Assembly (NCBI RefSeq): GCF_009932335.1
Contig: NZ_BLJF01000003.1
Coordinates: 744,001 to 808,000 of the forward strand
Direction of reading: 5' to 3'
Length of the DNA: 64,000 nucleotides
Origin: Pseudomonas asiatica
GTDB taxonomy: Bacteria > Pseudomonadota > Gammaproteobacteria > Pseudomonadales > Pseudomonadaceae
Part shown: positions 26,919 through 40,124 of the stretch, one piece after another
Layout: each line of letters begins with the position of its first letter
Numbering within the stretch: the first letter of the stretch is position 1
The notes under the pieces: generated by a model
Told to the model about the DNA's origin: nothing
What the model saw: the letters and a program-made list of their open reading frames with translations, nothing else
The model's database searches: none
Position numbers and translations under genes: made by a program

Positions 26919-26947
26919 AGTGTAGTGCCATGCGCACCCGGCAACAA
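26919..26947 (-). promoter_or_regulatory. Promoter of tolC
   Basis: Minus-strand TTGTTG (26942-26947) and TACACT (26919-26924) are spaced by exactly 17 bp, about 58 bp before the tolC start codon. Part of the 420-bp divergent tolC/thiC gap (26861-27280), which otherwise holds the thiC promoter, riboswitch and leader. Confidence 0.48.
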
Positions 26948-26986
26948 TCGCTCGGGGTGCCTTTCATCATCCGCGCATTTACCTGC

Positions 26987-27016
26987 TTGGCTTTGCCGAC
27001 CACTCCAGTCTAGACT
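26987..27016 (+). promoter_or_regulatory. Promoter of thiC
   Basis: TTGGCT (26987-26992), 18 bp, TAGACT (27011-27016). The predicted start point near 27023 falls directly before the first stem of the TPP riboswitch. Confidence 0.55.
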
Positions 27017-27024
27017 GCGCATGT

Positions 27025-27116
27025 TCTTGTCGGGGTGCCTTGAAGCAAAGGCTGAGATCGCAAAGTTGCGGATCCCGTTGAACCTGATCAGGTTAGCGCC
27101 TGCGTAGGGAACAAGA
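27025..27116 (+). promoter_or_regulatory. TPP riboswitch (THI element)
   Basis: All conserved blocks of the thiamine pyrophosphate aptamer are present: closing stem TCTTGT/ACAAGA (27025-27030 with 27111-27116), CGGGGTGCC from 27031, GCTGAGA at 27051-27057, and TTGAACCTGATC at 27078-27089 followed by GGTTAGCGCCTGCGTAGGGA. TPP binding should reduce thiC expression. It is followed by a 164-nt leader before thiC that must hold the expression platform. Confidence 0.97.
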
Positions 27117-27170
27117 TTGCTCGCCTTCCCGGGGAGCCTCTTGTGCCAGGTCCGGGAATGTCACAGCTGC

Positions 27171-29161
<1,991 letters not shown>

Positions 29162-29176
29162 GTCGCAGCGCTGACC

Positions 29177-29294
29177 CCTGTAGGAGCGACCTTGTGTCGC
29201 GATGGGCCGCGAAGCGGCCCCGGCAATTTCAGTCGCGAAGCTGAAAACCTGGGGCCGCTTTGCGGCCCTTTCGCGACACAAGGCCGCTCCTACA
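29177..29294. repeat. Inverted REP-like pair (family C)
   Basis: Copies at 29177-29221 and 29249-29294 facing each other with the GGCCTTGTGTCGCGA-type core (first copy has GACCTTG). The gap between thiC and the transporter (29162-29334) holds essentially only this element. In RNA it would form a long hairpin, possibly limiting readthrough from thiC. Confidence 0.85.
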
Positions 29295-29334
29295 GCGACC
29301 GCGTCCAATCCAATACCTTGCCGAGTGTCAAAGC

Positions 29335-30618
29335 ATGACCACCCCCAGCCAATTCTCCCCCGACCACCCGGTCCCCACCGCCCAGCGCATCTTCGGCGCC
29401 CGCGACCTGTTCTCGCTATGGTTCTCCCTCGGCATCGGCCTGATGGTGCTGCAGGTCGGCGCCATGCTGGCCCCTGGCCTGGGCCTTGCCGGCGCGGTGC
29501 TGGCTATCGCCCTGGGCACCGGTGTGGGTGTGCTGCTGCTGGGGGCTGCCGGTGTCATCGGCAGCGATACCGGCCTGTCGGCCATGGGCACGCTGAAACT
29601 GAGCCTGGGTGGCCATGGCGCTCGCTTGCCGGCGCTGCTCAACCTGCTGCAACTGGTGGGCTGGGGTGCGTTCGAGATCATCGTGATGCGCGATGCCGCC
29701 AGCCTGCTGGGCGCGCGGGCGTTCGGCGAAGCCAGCGCCTGGAACAGCCCTGTGCTCTGGACCCTATGCTTCGGCGCCCTGGCCACCTTGCTCGCAGTCG
29801 GTGGGCCGCTGGCGTTCGTGCGCAAGGTGCTACGCACTTGGGGTATCTGGCTGCTGCTGGGCGCTTGCCTTTGGCTGACCTGGAACCTGTTCGCCAAGGC
29901 CGACCTTGCGGCACTGTGGAACCGCGCCGGCGACGGATCGATGTCGCTGGCTGTGGGTTTCGACATCGCCATCGCCATGCCGCTGTCCTGGTTGCCGCTG
30001 ATCGCCGACTACTCGCGTTTTGCCCGTAACGGCAAACATGTATTCGGTGGTACGGTGCTGGGTTACTTCATCGGCAACACTTGGCTGATGAGCCTGGGCG
30101 TGGGTTACACCCTGGCCTTCGCCGACAGTGGCGAAGCCAACGCCCTGCTGCTGGCCCTGGCGGGCGCCGGCATGGGCATTCCACTGCTGCTGATTCTGCT
30201 GGACGAGTCGGAAAAGGCTTTTGCCGACATTCACTCGGCGGCCGTTTCCACCGGCGTGCTGGTGCGCCTGAAGGTCGAGCACCTGGCGCTGGCCATTGGC
30301 GTGCTGTGCACGCTGATCGCCTTGCTGGCACCACTGGCACAGTACGAGAACTTCCTGCTGCTGATCGGCTCGGTGTTTGCACCGCTGTTCGGTGTGGTAT
30401 TGATGGACCATTACGTGATCCGTCGCCGCCGCTTGCCAGCACAGGTGCATGGCTTGCACTGGCAGGCACTGCTGGCCTGGGCGGTGGGCGTTGCCGCGTA
30501 CCATCTGATCGCCGCGCAAGCGCCGGACCTGGGTGCGACCCTGCCGGCATTGCTGCTGGCAGGGCTACTGCACGGGCTGCTGAGCTTCAGCCGCGGCCGG
30601 GAAACAGCTCGGGCTTGA
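29335..30618 (+). CDS. cytX: NCS1-family transporter, probable hydroxymethylpyrimidine permease CytX
   Basis: A 427-aa inner-membrane transporter with about 12 helices, of the nucleobase:cation symporter-1 family. It opens with QRIFGARDLFSLWFSLGIG, where the family has its first substrate-binding helix. CytX members are associated with thiamine genes and are thought to import HMP; location right after thiC supports this. ATG 29335 is used; the frame upstream to 29260 is REP sequence. Its 3' end overlaps the convergent lipoprotein gene by 32 bp. No second TPP element precedes it. Confidence 0.8.
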   Translation: MTTPSQFSPDHPVPTAQRIFGARDLFSLWFSLGIGLMVLQVGAMLAPGLGLAGAVLAIALGTGVGVLLLGAAGVIGSDTGLSAMGTLKLSLGGHGARLPALLNLLQLVGWGAFEIIVMRDAASLLGARAFGEASAWNSPVLWTLCFGALATLLAVGGPLAFVRKVLRTWGIWLLLGACLWLTWNLFAKADLAALWNRAGDGSMSLAVGFDIAIAMPLSWLPLIADYSRFARNGKHVFGGTVLGYFIGNTWLMSLGVGYTLAFADSGEANALLLALAGAGMGIPLLLILLDESEKAFADIHSAAVSTGVLVRLKVEHLALAIGVLCTLIALLAPLAQYENFLLLIGSVFAPLFGVVLMDHYVIRRRRLPAQVHGLHWQALLAWAVGVAAYHLIAAQAPDLGATLPALLLAGLLHGLLSFSRGRETARA

Positions 30619-31333
30619 GCACGCCATTCAGGCGCGGGTAGGGGATCTTCAACTCCACGTGGCCCATGGAGTAGGGCGCGATGGTATAGACCTCGTACTT
30701 GACCACCACCGCGCCGTACGTCAGGGCGACGTGCGGCGACTGCTTGAACGGCCAGGTCTTGATGAACTCGGCATCCTTGTCCATGCCTACGCTGATCAGC
30801 CAGGCGCGGTGCGATTCCTCGACGGTTTTCCAGAAGGTGTCTTCCTGGCCGGGCACCAGCATGTCCTGCAGGGTCAGCACCTTGTCCAGCTTGCGCGAAT
30901 AGTTGATGAAGCCACGCCCGGGCATGCCGTGGGCGCCGCCGCTGTCCAGGTAGCTGGACAATTCGATGATCACCAGTCCGTCATGCTGCTCGCGTACCTT
31001 GGCCTGCAGGTAGCTGCTGTTGCGCCTGTCGGCACTGGCCAGGTACTGCTGCTCGTAGGCTTGCAGGGTGGTCGGTGCGTTGCCGCGCTGGTTGTCTTCG
31101 GTCAGTTGCAGCAGGCGTTTCTCGACGATGCCATCGAGCTTGGGCAAGGCCGGGAAGTGGATCATGTCGATGTTCACCAGCGGGCAGTCGCTTTCGCTGC
31201 AGCCGGGTTTGACATGCTCCCAGGCATCGCGCTTGACCTCGAGCGGCGCCCGGTAGTTGGGCGTGAACAGGCTTTGGCAGGCACCCAGGGCCAGGGCCAG
31301 CACAGCCACGGAAGTCAGTTTGACAAGTGTCAT
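30587..31333 (-). CDS. Lipoprotein with RsiV-like (DUF3298/DUF4163) domain
   Basis: A 248-aa envelope lipoprotein: signal peptide with lipobox LALGAC and Cys19 as the lipidated residue. The mature part resembles the RsiV/PdaC C-terminal region, with SSYLDSGGAHGMPGRGFINY and RKLDKVLTLQDMLVPG typical of DUF3298. In RsiV this fold binds lysozyme, but no anti-sigma domain or sigma gene is present here, so it is probably a stand-alone periplasmic protein. Convergent and overlapping with the transporter gene by 32 bp. Confidence 0.78.
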   Translation of the reverse strand: MTLVKLTSVAVLALALGACQSLFTPNYRAPLEVKRDAWEHVKPGCSESDCPLVNIDMIHFPALPKLDGIVEKRLLQLTEDNQRGNAPTTLQAYEQQYLASADRRNSSYLQAKVREQHDGLVIIELSSYLDSGGAHGMPGRGFINYSRKLDKVLTLQDMLVPGQEDTFWKTVEESHRAWLISVGMDKDAEFIKTWPFKQSPHVALTYGAVVVKYEVYTIAPYSMGHVELKIPYPRLNGVLKPELFPGRG

Positions 31334-31518
31334 GAGGATCCTTGCAGAACAGGGAAAAGTCGGCCTTTGACCGTCTGCGCGGCCTTCAGTTCGCCACTAA
31401 GCTAACAGAGAGAAGGCGCGCTGTCCCGAGTGCGCGAACGGTTGCCGGAAAGGGGTGAAACCGGCAGGCGTGCAGAGTAGGATGGCGCGATGCGGTATTC
31501 GAGGTAATGAGGATTTCC

Positions 31519-32136
31519 ATGTCAGACGCGTTGAACTCAGTGCCCAAGGGCTTCGAAATCATTGAGCGGGCCAACTGCTTCCAGGGCTTTTACAAGCTCG
31601 ACAAGCTACGTCTGCGCCACGAGTTGTTTGCCGGGGGCATGGGCCGCGAGATCAGCCGCGAATTGTTCGTGCGCCATGATGCGGTGTGCGTGCTGCCGTA
31701 CGACCCGTTGCGCGATGAAGTGGTGCTGATCGAGCAGTTCCGCGTCGGTGCACTGGACAAGGTCGACAACCCCTGGCTGATCGAGATGGTGGCCGGGCTG
31801 ATCGACAAGGACGAGCAACCCGAGGAAGTCGCCCACCGCGAAGCCGAAGAAGAAGCCGGCCTGGCCTTCAGCGCCCTGTGGCCGATGACCCGTTACTTCC
31901 CGTCGCCCGGCGGCAGTGACGAATATGTTCACCTGTTCCTCGGCCGTTGCAGCAGTGAAGGGGCGGGCGGCCTGCATGGCCTGGAAGAAGAGGGCGAGGA
32001 CATTCGCGTGCGCGTGTGGTCGTTCGAGGATGCCATGCAGGCGGTGCGCGACGGGCGCATCTGCAATGCGGCGACCATCATCGGCCTGCAATGGCTGGCG
32101 CTGAACCGTGATGAAGTACGAGGTATGTGGAAGTGA
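31519..32136 (+). CDS. nudF: ADP-ribose pyrophosphatase NudF
   Basis: Nudix hydrolase cleaving ADP-ribose to AMP and ribose 5-phosphate. The Nudix box is a perfect match to Gx5Ex7REUxEExGU: GLIDKDEQPEEVAHRE followed by AEEEAGL. 205 aa from ATG 31519, which has AGGA 8 nt upstream; ATG 31507 with GAGGT is an alternative. First gene of the nudF-yqiB-cpdA-yqiA-parE run. Its TGA overlaps the next GTG. Confidence 0.93.
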   Translation: MSDALNSVPKGFEIIERANCFQGFYKLDKLRLRHELFAGGMGREISRELFVRHDAVCVLPYDPLRDEVVLIEQFRVGALDKVDNPWLIEMVAGLIDKDEQPEEVAHREAEEEAGLAFSALWPMTRYFPSPGGSDEYVHLFLGRCSSEGAGGLHGLEEEGEDIRVRVWSFEDAMQAVRDGRICNAATIIGLQWLALNRDEVRGMWK

Positions 32137-32579
32137 ACCTGCTGCGCGAGCGTTATCGGGTCGACCTGGTCGGGCTGCAGGCAGCTTGCGAGGCCAACTA
32201 CGCCCGGCTGATGCGCCTGTTGCCCGACATGCGCACCACCCAGAGCTCGCGCCGCATCGGTATGACCCAAGGCGACCAGATGCTTGGCGTGCTGGTGCTC
32301 GACGTGGTGCTGGCCTGCCCGTACACCACCACCCTGCACGTGCGCCAGGAGCACAGCCTGCCATGGTTGCCGGTGCCGCACCTGGAAGTGCAGGTGTACC
32401 ACGATGCGCGCATGGCCGAAGTGGTCAGTGCCGAACACACCCGTCGCCTGCGCAGCATATACCCCTATCCCAACGAAGCCATGCACCAGCCGGACGAAAA
32501 GGCCCAGCTCAACCTGTTCCTCGGTGAATGGCTGAGCCATTGCCTGGCCTGTGGCCACGAGCTGGCAAGCGTTCGCTGA
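32133..32579 (+). CDS. yqiB: DUF1249 family protein YqiB
   Basis: A 148-aa cytoplasmic protein of unknown function, conserved between nudF and cpdA across gammaproteobacteria. Typical blocks are ANYARLMRLLPDM, RIGMTQGDQMLGVLVLDV and YPYPNEAMHQPDEKAQLN. GTG 32133 is preferred: GAGG lies 9 nt upstream and it overlaps the nudF stop (GTGA). GTG 32127 is an alternative. Confidence 0.85.
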   Translation: MNLLRERYRVDLVGLQAACEANYARLMRLLPDMRTTQSSRRIGMTQGDQMLGVLVLDVVLACPYTTTLHVRQEHSLPWLPVPHLEVQVYHDARMAEVVSAEHTRRLRSIYPYPNEAMHQPDEKAQLNLFLGEWLSHCLACGHELASVR

Positions 32580-32605
32580 ATTGTGACGTGGTTTGGGTAC
32601 GGGTG

Positions 32606-32634
32606 TTTGCTCGCACCCGTTGTACAGCCATAAT
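32606..32634 (+). promoter_or_regulatory. Possible promoter of cpdA
   Basis: TTTGCT (32606-32611), 17 bp, CATAAT (32629-32634). The -35 region lies in the loop of a hairpin formed by ACGGGTG and CACCCGT. The -35 match is poor. Confidence 0.3.
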
Positions 32635-32664
32635 TCGCGCTGAATCCGTTCGAGGAGACGGCCG

Positions 32665-33465
32665 TTGCCGCAGCCAGACCAATCGCGCCCCGTGCATGTG
32701 GTGCAACTGACCGATGCCCACCTGTTCGCCGACTCGGCCGGCAGCATGCTGGGCCTCAATACCCGTGACAGCCTGCGCCATGTAGTGGCCCAGGTGCGGC
32801 GGGAGCAACCGCTTGTCGACCTGCTGCTGTGCACTGGCGACCTGTCCCAGGACGCCAGCGTGGCGTCCTATGAAGCGTTCCGTGAGCTGACCGCACCGTT
32901 TGCCGTGCCCACCCGCTGGTTGCCTGGCAACCATGACGAGGCCCGAGTCATGGCGCAAGTGGCGCCGGAGCTGGTACAGGCGGTGACCGATATCGGTGCG
33001 TGGCGCATCGTCATGCTCAACACAGCCGTACCCGGGGCGACGCATGGGCTGCTGGAGGGCGATCAGCTGGCAGTGCTGGAAGCGGCCTTGCGAGAGGCGG
33101 GTGAACGGCATTGCCTGGTGTGCTTCCACCATCAGCCGGTGGATATCGGCTGTGCCTGGATTGCGCCGATCGGCTTGCGCAATGCCCAGGCGCTGTTCGA
33201 TATCGTTGAGGGGTACCCACAGGTGCGGGCGCTGCTGTGGGGGCATGTGCACCAGGAATGGGATGAAGTGCGCGACGGCCGTCGCCTGCTGGCCACTCCG
33301 TCGACCTGTATCCAGTTCGCGGCGCGCAGCGAGGATTTCAAGGTGAGCGAGGAGCAGCCTGGATACCGCTGGCTGCGCCTCCACGCCGACGGGCGGTTGG
33401 AGACCGGGGTGGAGCGGGCAGTGGATTTCCAGGTGAAGCTCGACTTCGATAGCCCTGGCTATTGA
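32665..33465 (+). CDS. cpdA: 3',5'-cyclic-AMP phosphodiesterase CpdA
   Basis: Class III cAMP phosphodiesterase with a dinuclear metal centre; lowers cAMP. All metallophosphoesterase motifs are present: TDAHLF, LLCTGDLSQD, LPGNHDE, CFHHQP and LLWGHVHQEW. 266 aa. The start is TTG 32665 with GAGGAG 7 nt upstream. Placed between yqiB and yqiA as in E. coli. A single REP copy follows its stop. Confidence 0.92.
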   Translation: MPQPDQSRPVHVVQLTDAHLFADSAGSMLGLNTRDSLRHVVAQVRREQPLVDLLLCTGDLSQDASVASYEAFRELTAPFAVPTRWLPGNHDEARVMAQVAPELVQAVTDIGAWRIVMLNTAVPGATHGLLEGDQLAVLEAALREAGERHCLVCFHHQPVDIGCAWIAPIGLRNAQALFDIVEGYPQVRALLWGHVHQEWDEVRDGRRLLATPSTCIQFAARSEDFKVSEEQPGYRWLRLHADGRLETGVERAVDFQVKLDFDSPGY

Positions 33466-33467
33466 GC

Positions 33468-33502
33468 TGCGGCCCATCGCGACACAAGGCCGCTCCTACA
33501 GG
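33468..33502 (-). repeat. Solitary REP-like element (family C)
   Basis: One copy of the CGCGACACAAGGCCGCTCCT element directly after the cpdA stop, without the facing partner seen at the other sites. The outer GGGGC hairpin is missing, so this is a shortened copy. Confidence 0.75.
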
Positions 33503-33636
33503 GAACTGTGGTTGCGCCTTCGGTGAAGAAATTGTTGCGAAACCCGTGACACTGCGTCAAAACCCGGCGAACGCGCTACACTGCGCGTCCCTGCGCCCAT
33601 ATCACCGGGCGCGAAGCCACAGATTCCGGGGGCAGC

Positions 33637-34245
33637 ATGTCGGGTTCCATCCTCTATATCCATGGCTTCAACAGCTCGCCACTTTCGACCAAGGCGCGCC
33701 AACTCGAGGCCGTGATGCAGCAACTGGGCCTGTCGGCCCAACTGCGGGTGCCCGCCTTGCACCACCACCCACGGCAGGCCATCGCCCAGCTCGAAGCGGC
33801 CATCGCCGAACTGGGCGCACCATTGTTGGTAGGTAGTTCGCTCGGCGGCTACTATGCCACCTATCTGGCCGAGCGCCACGGCCTCAAGGCCTTGCTGGTG
33901 AACCCGGCGGTAACACCGCACAAGCATTTCGACGGCTACCTGGGCACCCAGCACAATCACTACACCGGTGAAGCCTGGGAGCTGACCCACGATCACGTGC
34001 AGGCCCTGGCCGAGCTGGAAGTACCAGCCCCGGTGGACGCCAGCCGCTATCAAGTGTGGCTGCAGACCGCCGATGAAACCCTGGACTATCGCCATGCCGA
34101 GCGCTATTACCGTGCTTGTGCCCTGCGCATCCAGGCCGGTGGCGACCACAGCTTCCAGGGCTTCGCCGAGCGCCTGCCGGCACTGCTGGCTTTCGCCGGC
34201 ATTGCCCGTGGGCAGTACGCAGCGCTCGATTTTTCTGTATTTTGA
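33637..34245 (+). CDS. yqiA: YqiA/YcfP-family alpha/beta hydrolase (esterase)
   Basis: A 202-aa alpha/beta-hydrolase. The oxyanion-side motif is ILYIHGFNSSPLSTKA; the nucleophile elbow is LLVGSSLGGYYATYLAE (GxSxGG); the catalytic His is in GGDHSFQGF. E. coli YqiA is an esterase for short acyl esters. ATG 33637. Lies 35 bp before parE, so a shared transcript is likely. Confidence 0.9.
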   Translation: MSGSILYIHGFNSSPLSTKARQLEAVMQQLGLSAQLRVPALHHHPRQAIAQLEAAIAELGAPLLVGSSLGGYYATYLAERHGLKALLVNPAVTPHKHFDGYLGTQHNHYTGEAWELTHDHVQALAELEVPAPVDASRYQVWLQTADETLDYRHAERYYRACALRIQAGGDHSFQGFAERLPALLAFAGIARGQYAALDFSVF

Positions 34246-34280
34246 CTTTTTTGCATTCACCAGACTGACGACGAGACCCT

Positions 34281-36185
34281 ATGGCCACTCCCAGCGCTAG
34301 CGCCTATAACGCAGACGCCATCGAAGTCCTCTCGGGCCTTGACCCGGTCCGCAAGCGGCCGGGCATGTACACCGATACCAGCCGCCCCAACCACCTGGCC
34401 CAGGAAGTCATCGACAACAGTGTCGACGAAGCCCTGGCCGGTCATGCCCGTTCGGTACAGGTCATCCTCCATGCCGACCACTCACTTGAAGTCAGCGACG
34501 ATGGCCGCGGCATGCCGGTGGACATCCACCCGGAAGAGGGCGTGTCCGGGGTCGAGCTGATCCTCACCAAGCTGCACGCCGGCGGCAAGTTCTCCAACAA
34601 GAACTATCAGTTCTCCGGTGGCCTTCACGGCGTGGGCATCTCTGTGGTCAACGCCCTGTCGACCCAGGTGCGCGTGCGCGTGAAACGTGACGGCAACGAA
34701 TACCAGATGACTTTCGCCGATGGCTTCAAGGCCAGCGAGTTGGAAGTGGTCGGCTCGGTCGGCAAGCGCAACACCGGCACCAGCGTGTACTTCAGCCCCG
34801 ACCCCAAGTACTTCGATTCGCCGAAATTCTCCATCAGCCGCCTCAAGCATGTGCTCAAGGCCAAGGCCGTGCTGTGCCCGGGCCTGCTGGTCAGCTTCGA
34901 GGACAAGGCCAGCGGCGAGAAGGTCGAATGGCACTATGAGGATGGCCTGCGTTCCTACCTGGTCGATTCCGTCAATGAGTTCCAGCGCCTGCCCGACGAG
35001 CCGTTCTGCGGCAGCCTGGCCGGTAACAAGGAGGCGGTGGACTGGGCCTTGCTGTGGCTGCCCGAAGGCGGCGACAGCATCCAGGAAAGCTACGTCAACC
35101 TGATCCCTACCGCCCAAGGCGGCACCCATGTCAACGGCCTGCGCCAGGGCCTGCTGGATGCCATGCGTGAATTCTGCGAGTTCCGCAACCTGCTGCCGCG
35201 CGGCGTGAAGCTGGCGCCGGAAGACGTCTGGGAGCGCATCACCTTCGTGCTGTCGATGAAGATGCAGGACCCGCAGTTCTCCGGGCAGACCAAGGAGCGC
35301 CTGTCGTCGCGCGAGGCGGCTGCCTTCGTTTCCGGCGTGGTCAAGGACGCGTTCAGCCTGTGGCTCAACGCCCACCCCGAGCTGGGCATGCAGCTGGCGG
35401 AGCTGGCCATCAGCAACGCCGGGCGCCGCCTGAAGGCCAGCAAGAAGGTCGAGCGCAAGCGCATAACCCAAGGCCCGGCACTTCCCGGCAAACTGGCCGA
35501 TTGCGCCGGCCAGGACCCGATGCGCGCCGAACTGTTCCTGGTCGAGGGTGACTCGGCAGGTGGCTCGGCCAAGCAGGCTCGCGACAAGGAATTCCAGGCG
35601 ATCCTGCCGCTGCGTGGCAAGATCCTCAACACTTGGGAAGTGGACGGTGGCGAAGTCCTGGCCAGCCAGGAAGTGCACAACATCGCCGTGGCCATTGGCG
35701 TCGACCCGGGTGCCACCGACCTTGCGCAGCTGCGCTACGGCAAGATCTGCATCCTCGCCGACGCTGACTCCGACGGCCTGCACATCGCCACGCTGCTGTG
35801 CGCACTGTTTGTCCAGCACTTCCGCGCCCTGGTCGAGGCCGGGCATGTGTACGTGGCCATGCCGCCGCTGTACCGCATCGACCTGGGCAAGGAAATCTAC
35901 TACGCCCTCGACGAGGCCGAGCGTGACGGTATCCTCGATCGCCTGGTGGCCGAGAAGAAGCGCGGCAAGCCACAGGTCACACGCTTCAAGGGCCTGGGCG
36001 AGATGAACCCGCCACAGCTGCGCGAGACCACCATGGACCCGAATACCCGGCGCCTGGTGCAACTGACCCTGGACGACGTGCAGGCCACCTGCGAGCTGAT
36101 GGACAAGCTGTTGGCCAAGAAGCGCGCGGGCGACCGCAAGAGCTGGCTGGAAACCAAGGGCAACCTGGCCGAGGTCATGGTTTGA
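34281..36185 (+). CDS. parE: DNA topoisomerase IV subunit B ParE
   Basis: ATPase subunit of topoisomerase IV, which decatenates replicated chromosomes. 634 aa. The GHKL ATPase N-terminus has VRKRPGMYTDTSRPNHLAQE, DNSVDEALAG, DDGRGMPVDIH and GGLHGVGISVVNALS. The TOPRIM domain has EGDSAGGSAKQARDKEFQAI at about 420 and LPLRGKILN. ATG 34281. Its stop overlaps the next gene's TTG by 4 bp. Confidence 0.97.
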   Translation: MATPSASAYNADAIEVLSGLDPVRKRPGMYTDTSRPNHLAQEVIDNSVDEALAGHARSVQVILHADHSLEVSDDGRGMPVDIHPEEGVSGVELILTKLHAGGKFSNKNYQFSGGLHGVGISVVNALSTQVRVRVKRDGNEYQMTFADGFKASELEVVGSVGKRNTGTSVYFSPDPKYFDSPKFSISRLKHVLKAKAVLCPGLLVSFEDKASGEKVEWHYEDGLRSYLVDSVNEFQRLPDEPFCGSLAGNKEAVDWALLWLPEGGDSIQESYVNLIPTAQGGTHVNGLRQGLLDAMREFCEFRNLLPRGVKLAPEDVWERITFVLSMKMQDPQFSGQTKERLSSREAAAFVSGVVKDAFSLWLNAHPELGMQLAELAISNAGRRLKASKKVERKRITQGPALPGKLADCAGQDPMRAELFLVEGDSAGGSAKQARDKEFQAILPLRGKILNTWEVDGGEVLASQEVHNIAVAIGVDPGATDLAQLRYGKICILADADSDGLHIATLLCALFVQHFRALVEAGHVYVAMPPLYRIDLGKEIYYALDEAERDGILDRLVAEKKRGKPQVTRFKGLGEMNPPQLRETTMDPNTRRLVQLTLDDVQATCELMDKLLAKKRAGDRKSWLETKGNLAEVMV

Positions 36186-37164
36186 TTCGGCGGCTTCTGG
36201 CTGCCTGCCTGGCGCTGGTTGCCCTGCCGAGCCTGGCGGGCAACTGGCCAGAGTTGAAGCTGAGCGCCGAGCACCCGATCGAAGGCATGCGCGGTGGCAA
36301 CCTGTCTGGCCTGGTGGAATGCCGGGGCGGGCTGTGGGGCGTATCCGACCGCGACGACGACCGCATCTACCGCTTCGACCAGCAAAACCCGACCTGGCGC
36401 GCGCAGCCGCTCACCTTCACCCCGCCAGCGGTGCCGGAAAGTGGCCTGCCGTGGGGCCTGAAGTCGCGTAACTGGGCGGCGTCGTATATTCGTGGTGGCG
36501 AACTTGATTTCGAAGGCATCAGCTGTGACCAGGCGGGCAACCTGTACCTGGTCAGCGAAGCTCATGCCGCTGTGCTGCAACTGCCGCTGGAAGGCGAGGC
36601 GGACTGGTTGAAGATCGACCCGGCCATGGTTCGTCAGGCCCGGGCCAGCGGCATGCTGCTGAACTTCAACGCCTTGTTCGAAGGTCTGGCGATCAACCCG
36701 GCGGGTGACCGCCTGTGGCTGGCCGCCGAGCGCGAGCGCCGTGGCCTGGTGGCTATCGAGCGCCAGCAGTCGGTGTGGACCTGCGGCCGCAGCTGCGTGT
36801 TGCTGAGCGAGGCCGGGGTCGAAATGCAGCCGGCACAGATGCCCAATGCCCAGGCACTGTCGCGCGACTTCGCCGACTTGGCCTGGTTCGAAGGCAAGCT
36901 GTTCACTCTCGAACGCAATGCCTACCGCGTCTGTCGTCGGGATACCGACAGCGGCATGGTCGAGCGCTGCTGGTCGTTCGCTGCCGATGCCCTGGTCGAG
37001 TCGCGTCGCTACCAGCAGCCGTTCGGTCTGGCCGAGGCCCTGGTGATCGATGCCAAGGGCGCCTGGATAGGCGTGGACAACAACAACGGCGCCCGCGCCG
37101 ATGGCGAAGCACGCCCGATCGTCTGGCGCTTCGATGCGCCGGAAGGCGGATGGAGCGCCAAGCC

Positions 37165-37168
<4 letters not shown>
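36182..37168 (+). CDS. Secreted esterase-like (phytase-family beta-propeller) protein
   Basis: A 328-aa periplasmic protein with a signal peptide (MIRRLLAACLALVALPSLAG). The mature part resembles the 'esterase-like activity of phytase' family: GGNLSGLVECRGGLWGVSDR near the start, FEGISCDQAGNLYLVSE, FEGLAINPAGDRLWLAAE and ALVIDAKGAWIGVDNNNG, a repeating beta-propeller pattern. The start is TTG 36182 (TTGA overlap with the parE stop). It sits inside the topoisomerase IV operon although it has no evident link to DNA. Substrate unknown. Confidence 0.8.
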
Positions 37169-39952
<2,784 letters not shown>

Positions 39953-40124
39953 GCGGTTGAAATGTCTGGAGCGGCAATTTCAGCGTCGTTCCGGGCAGAA
40001 ATGCTGGAGTCGGACGGTTATTTCGCGGATGATATGGCCCTTGCCGTGCCGGCGTGGCCGTGTGCCCGTTTGAATTTATATGTATCACTGCGGTTGGCCT
40101 TTTGGCGACCGCCTGGATGGGATG

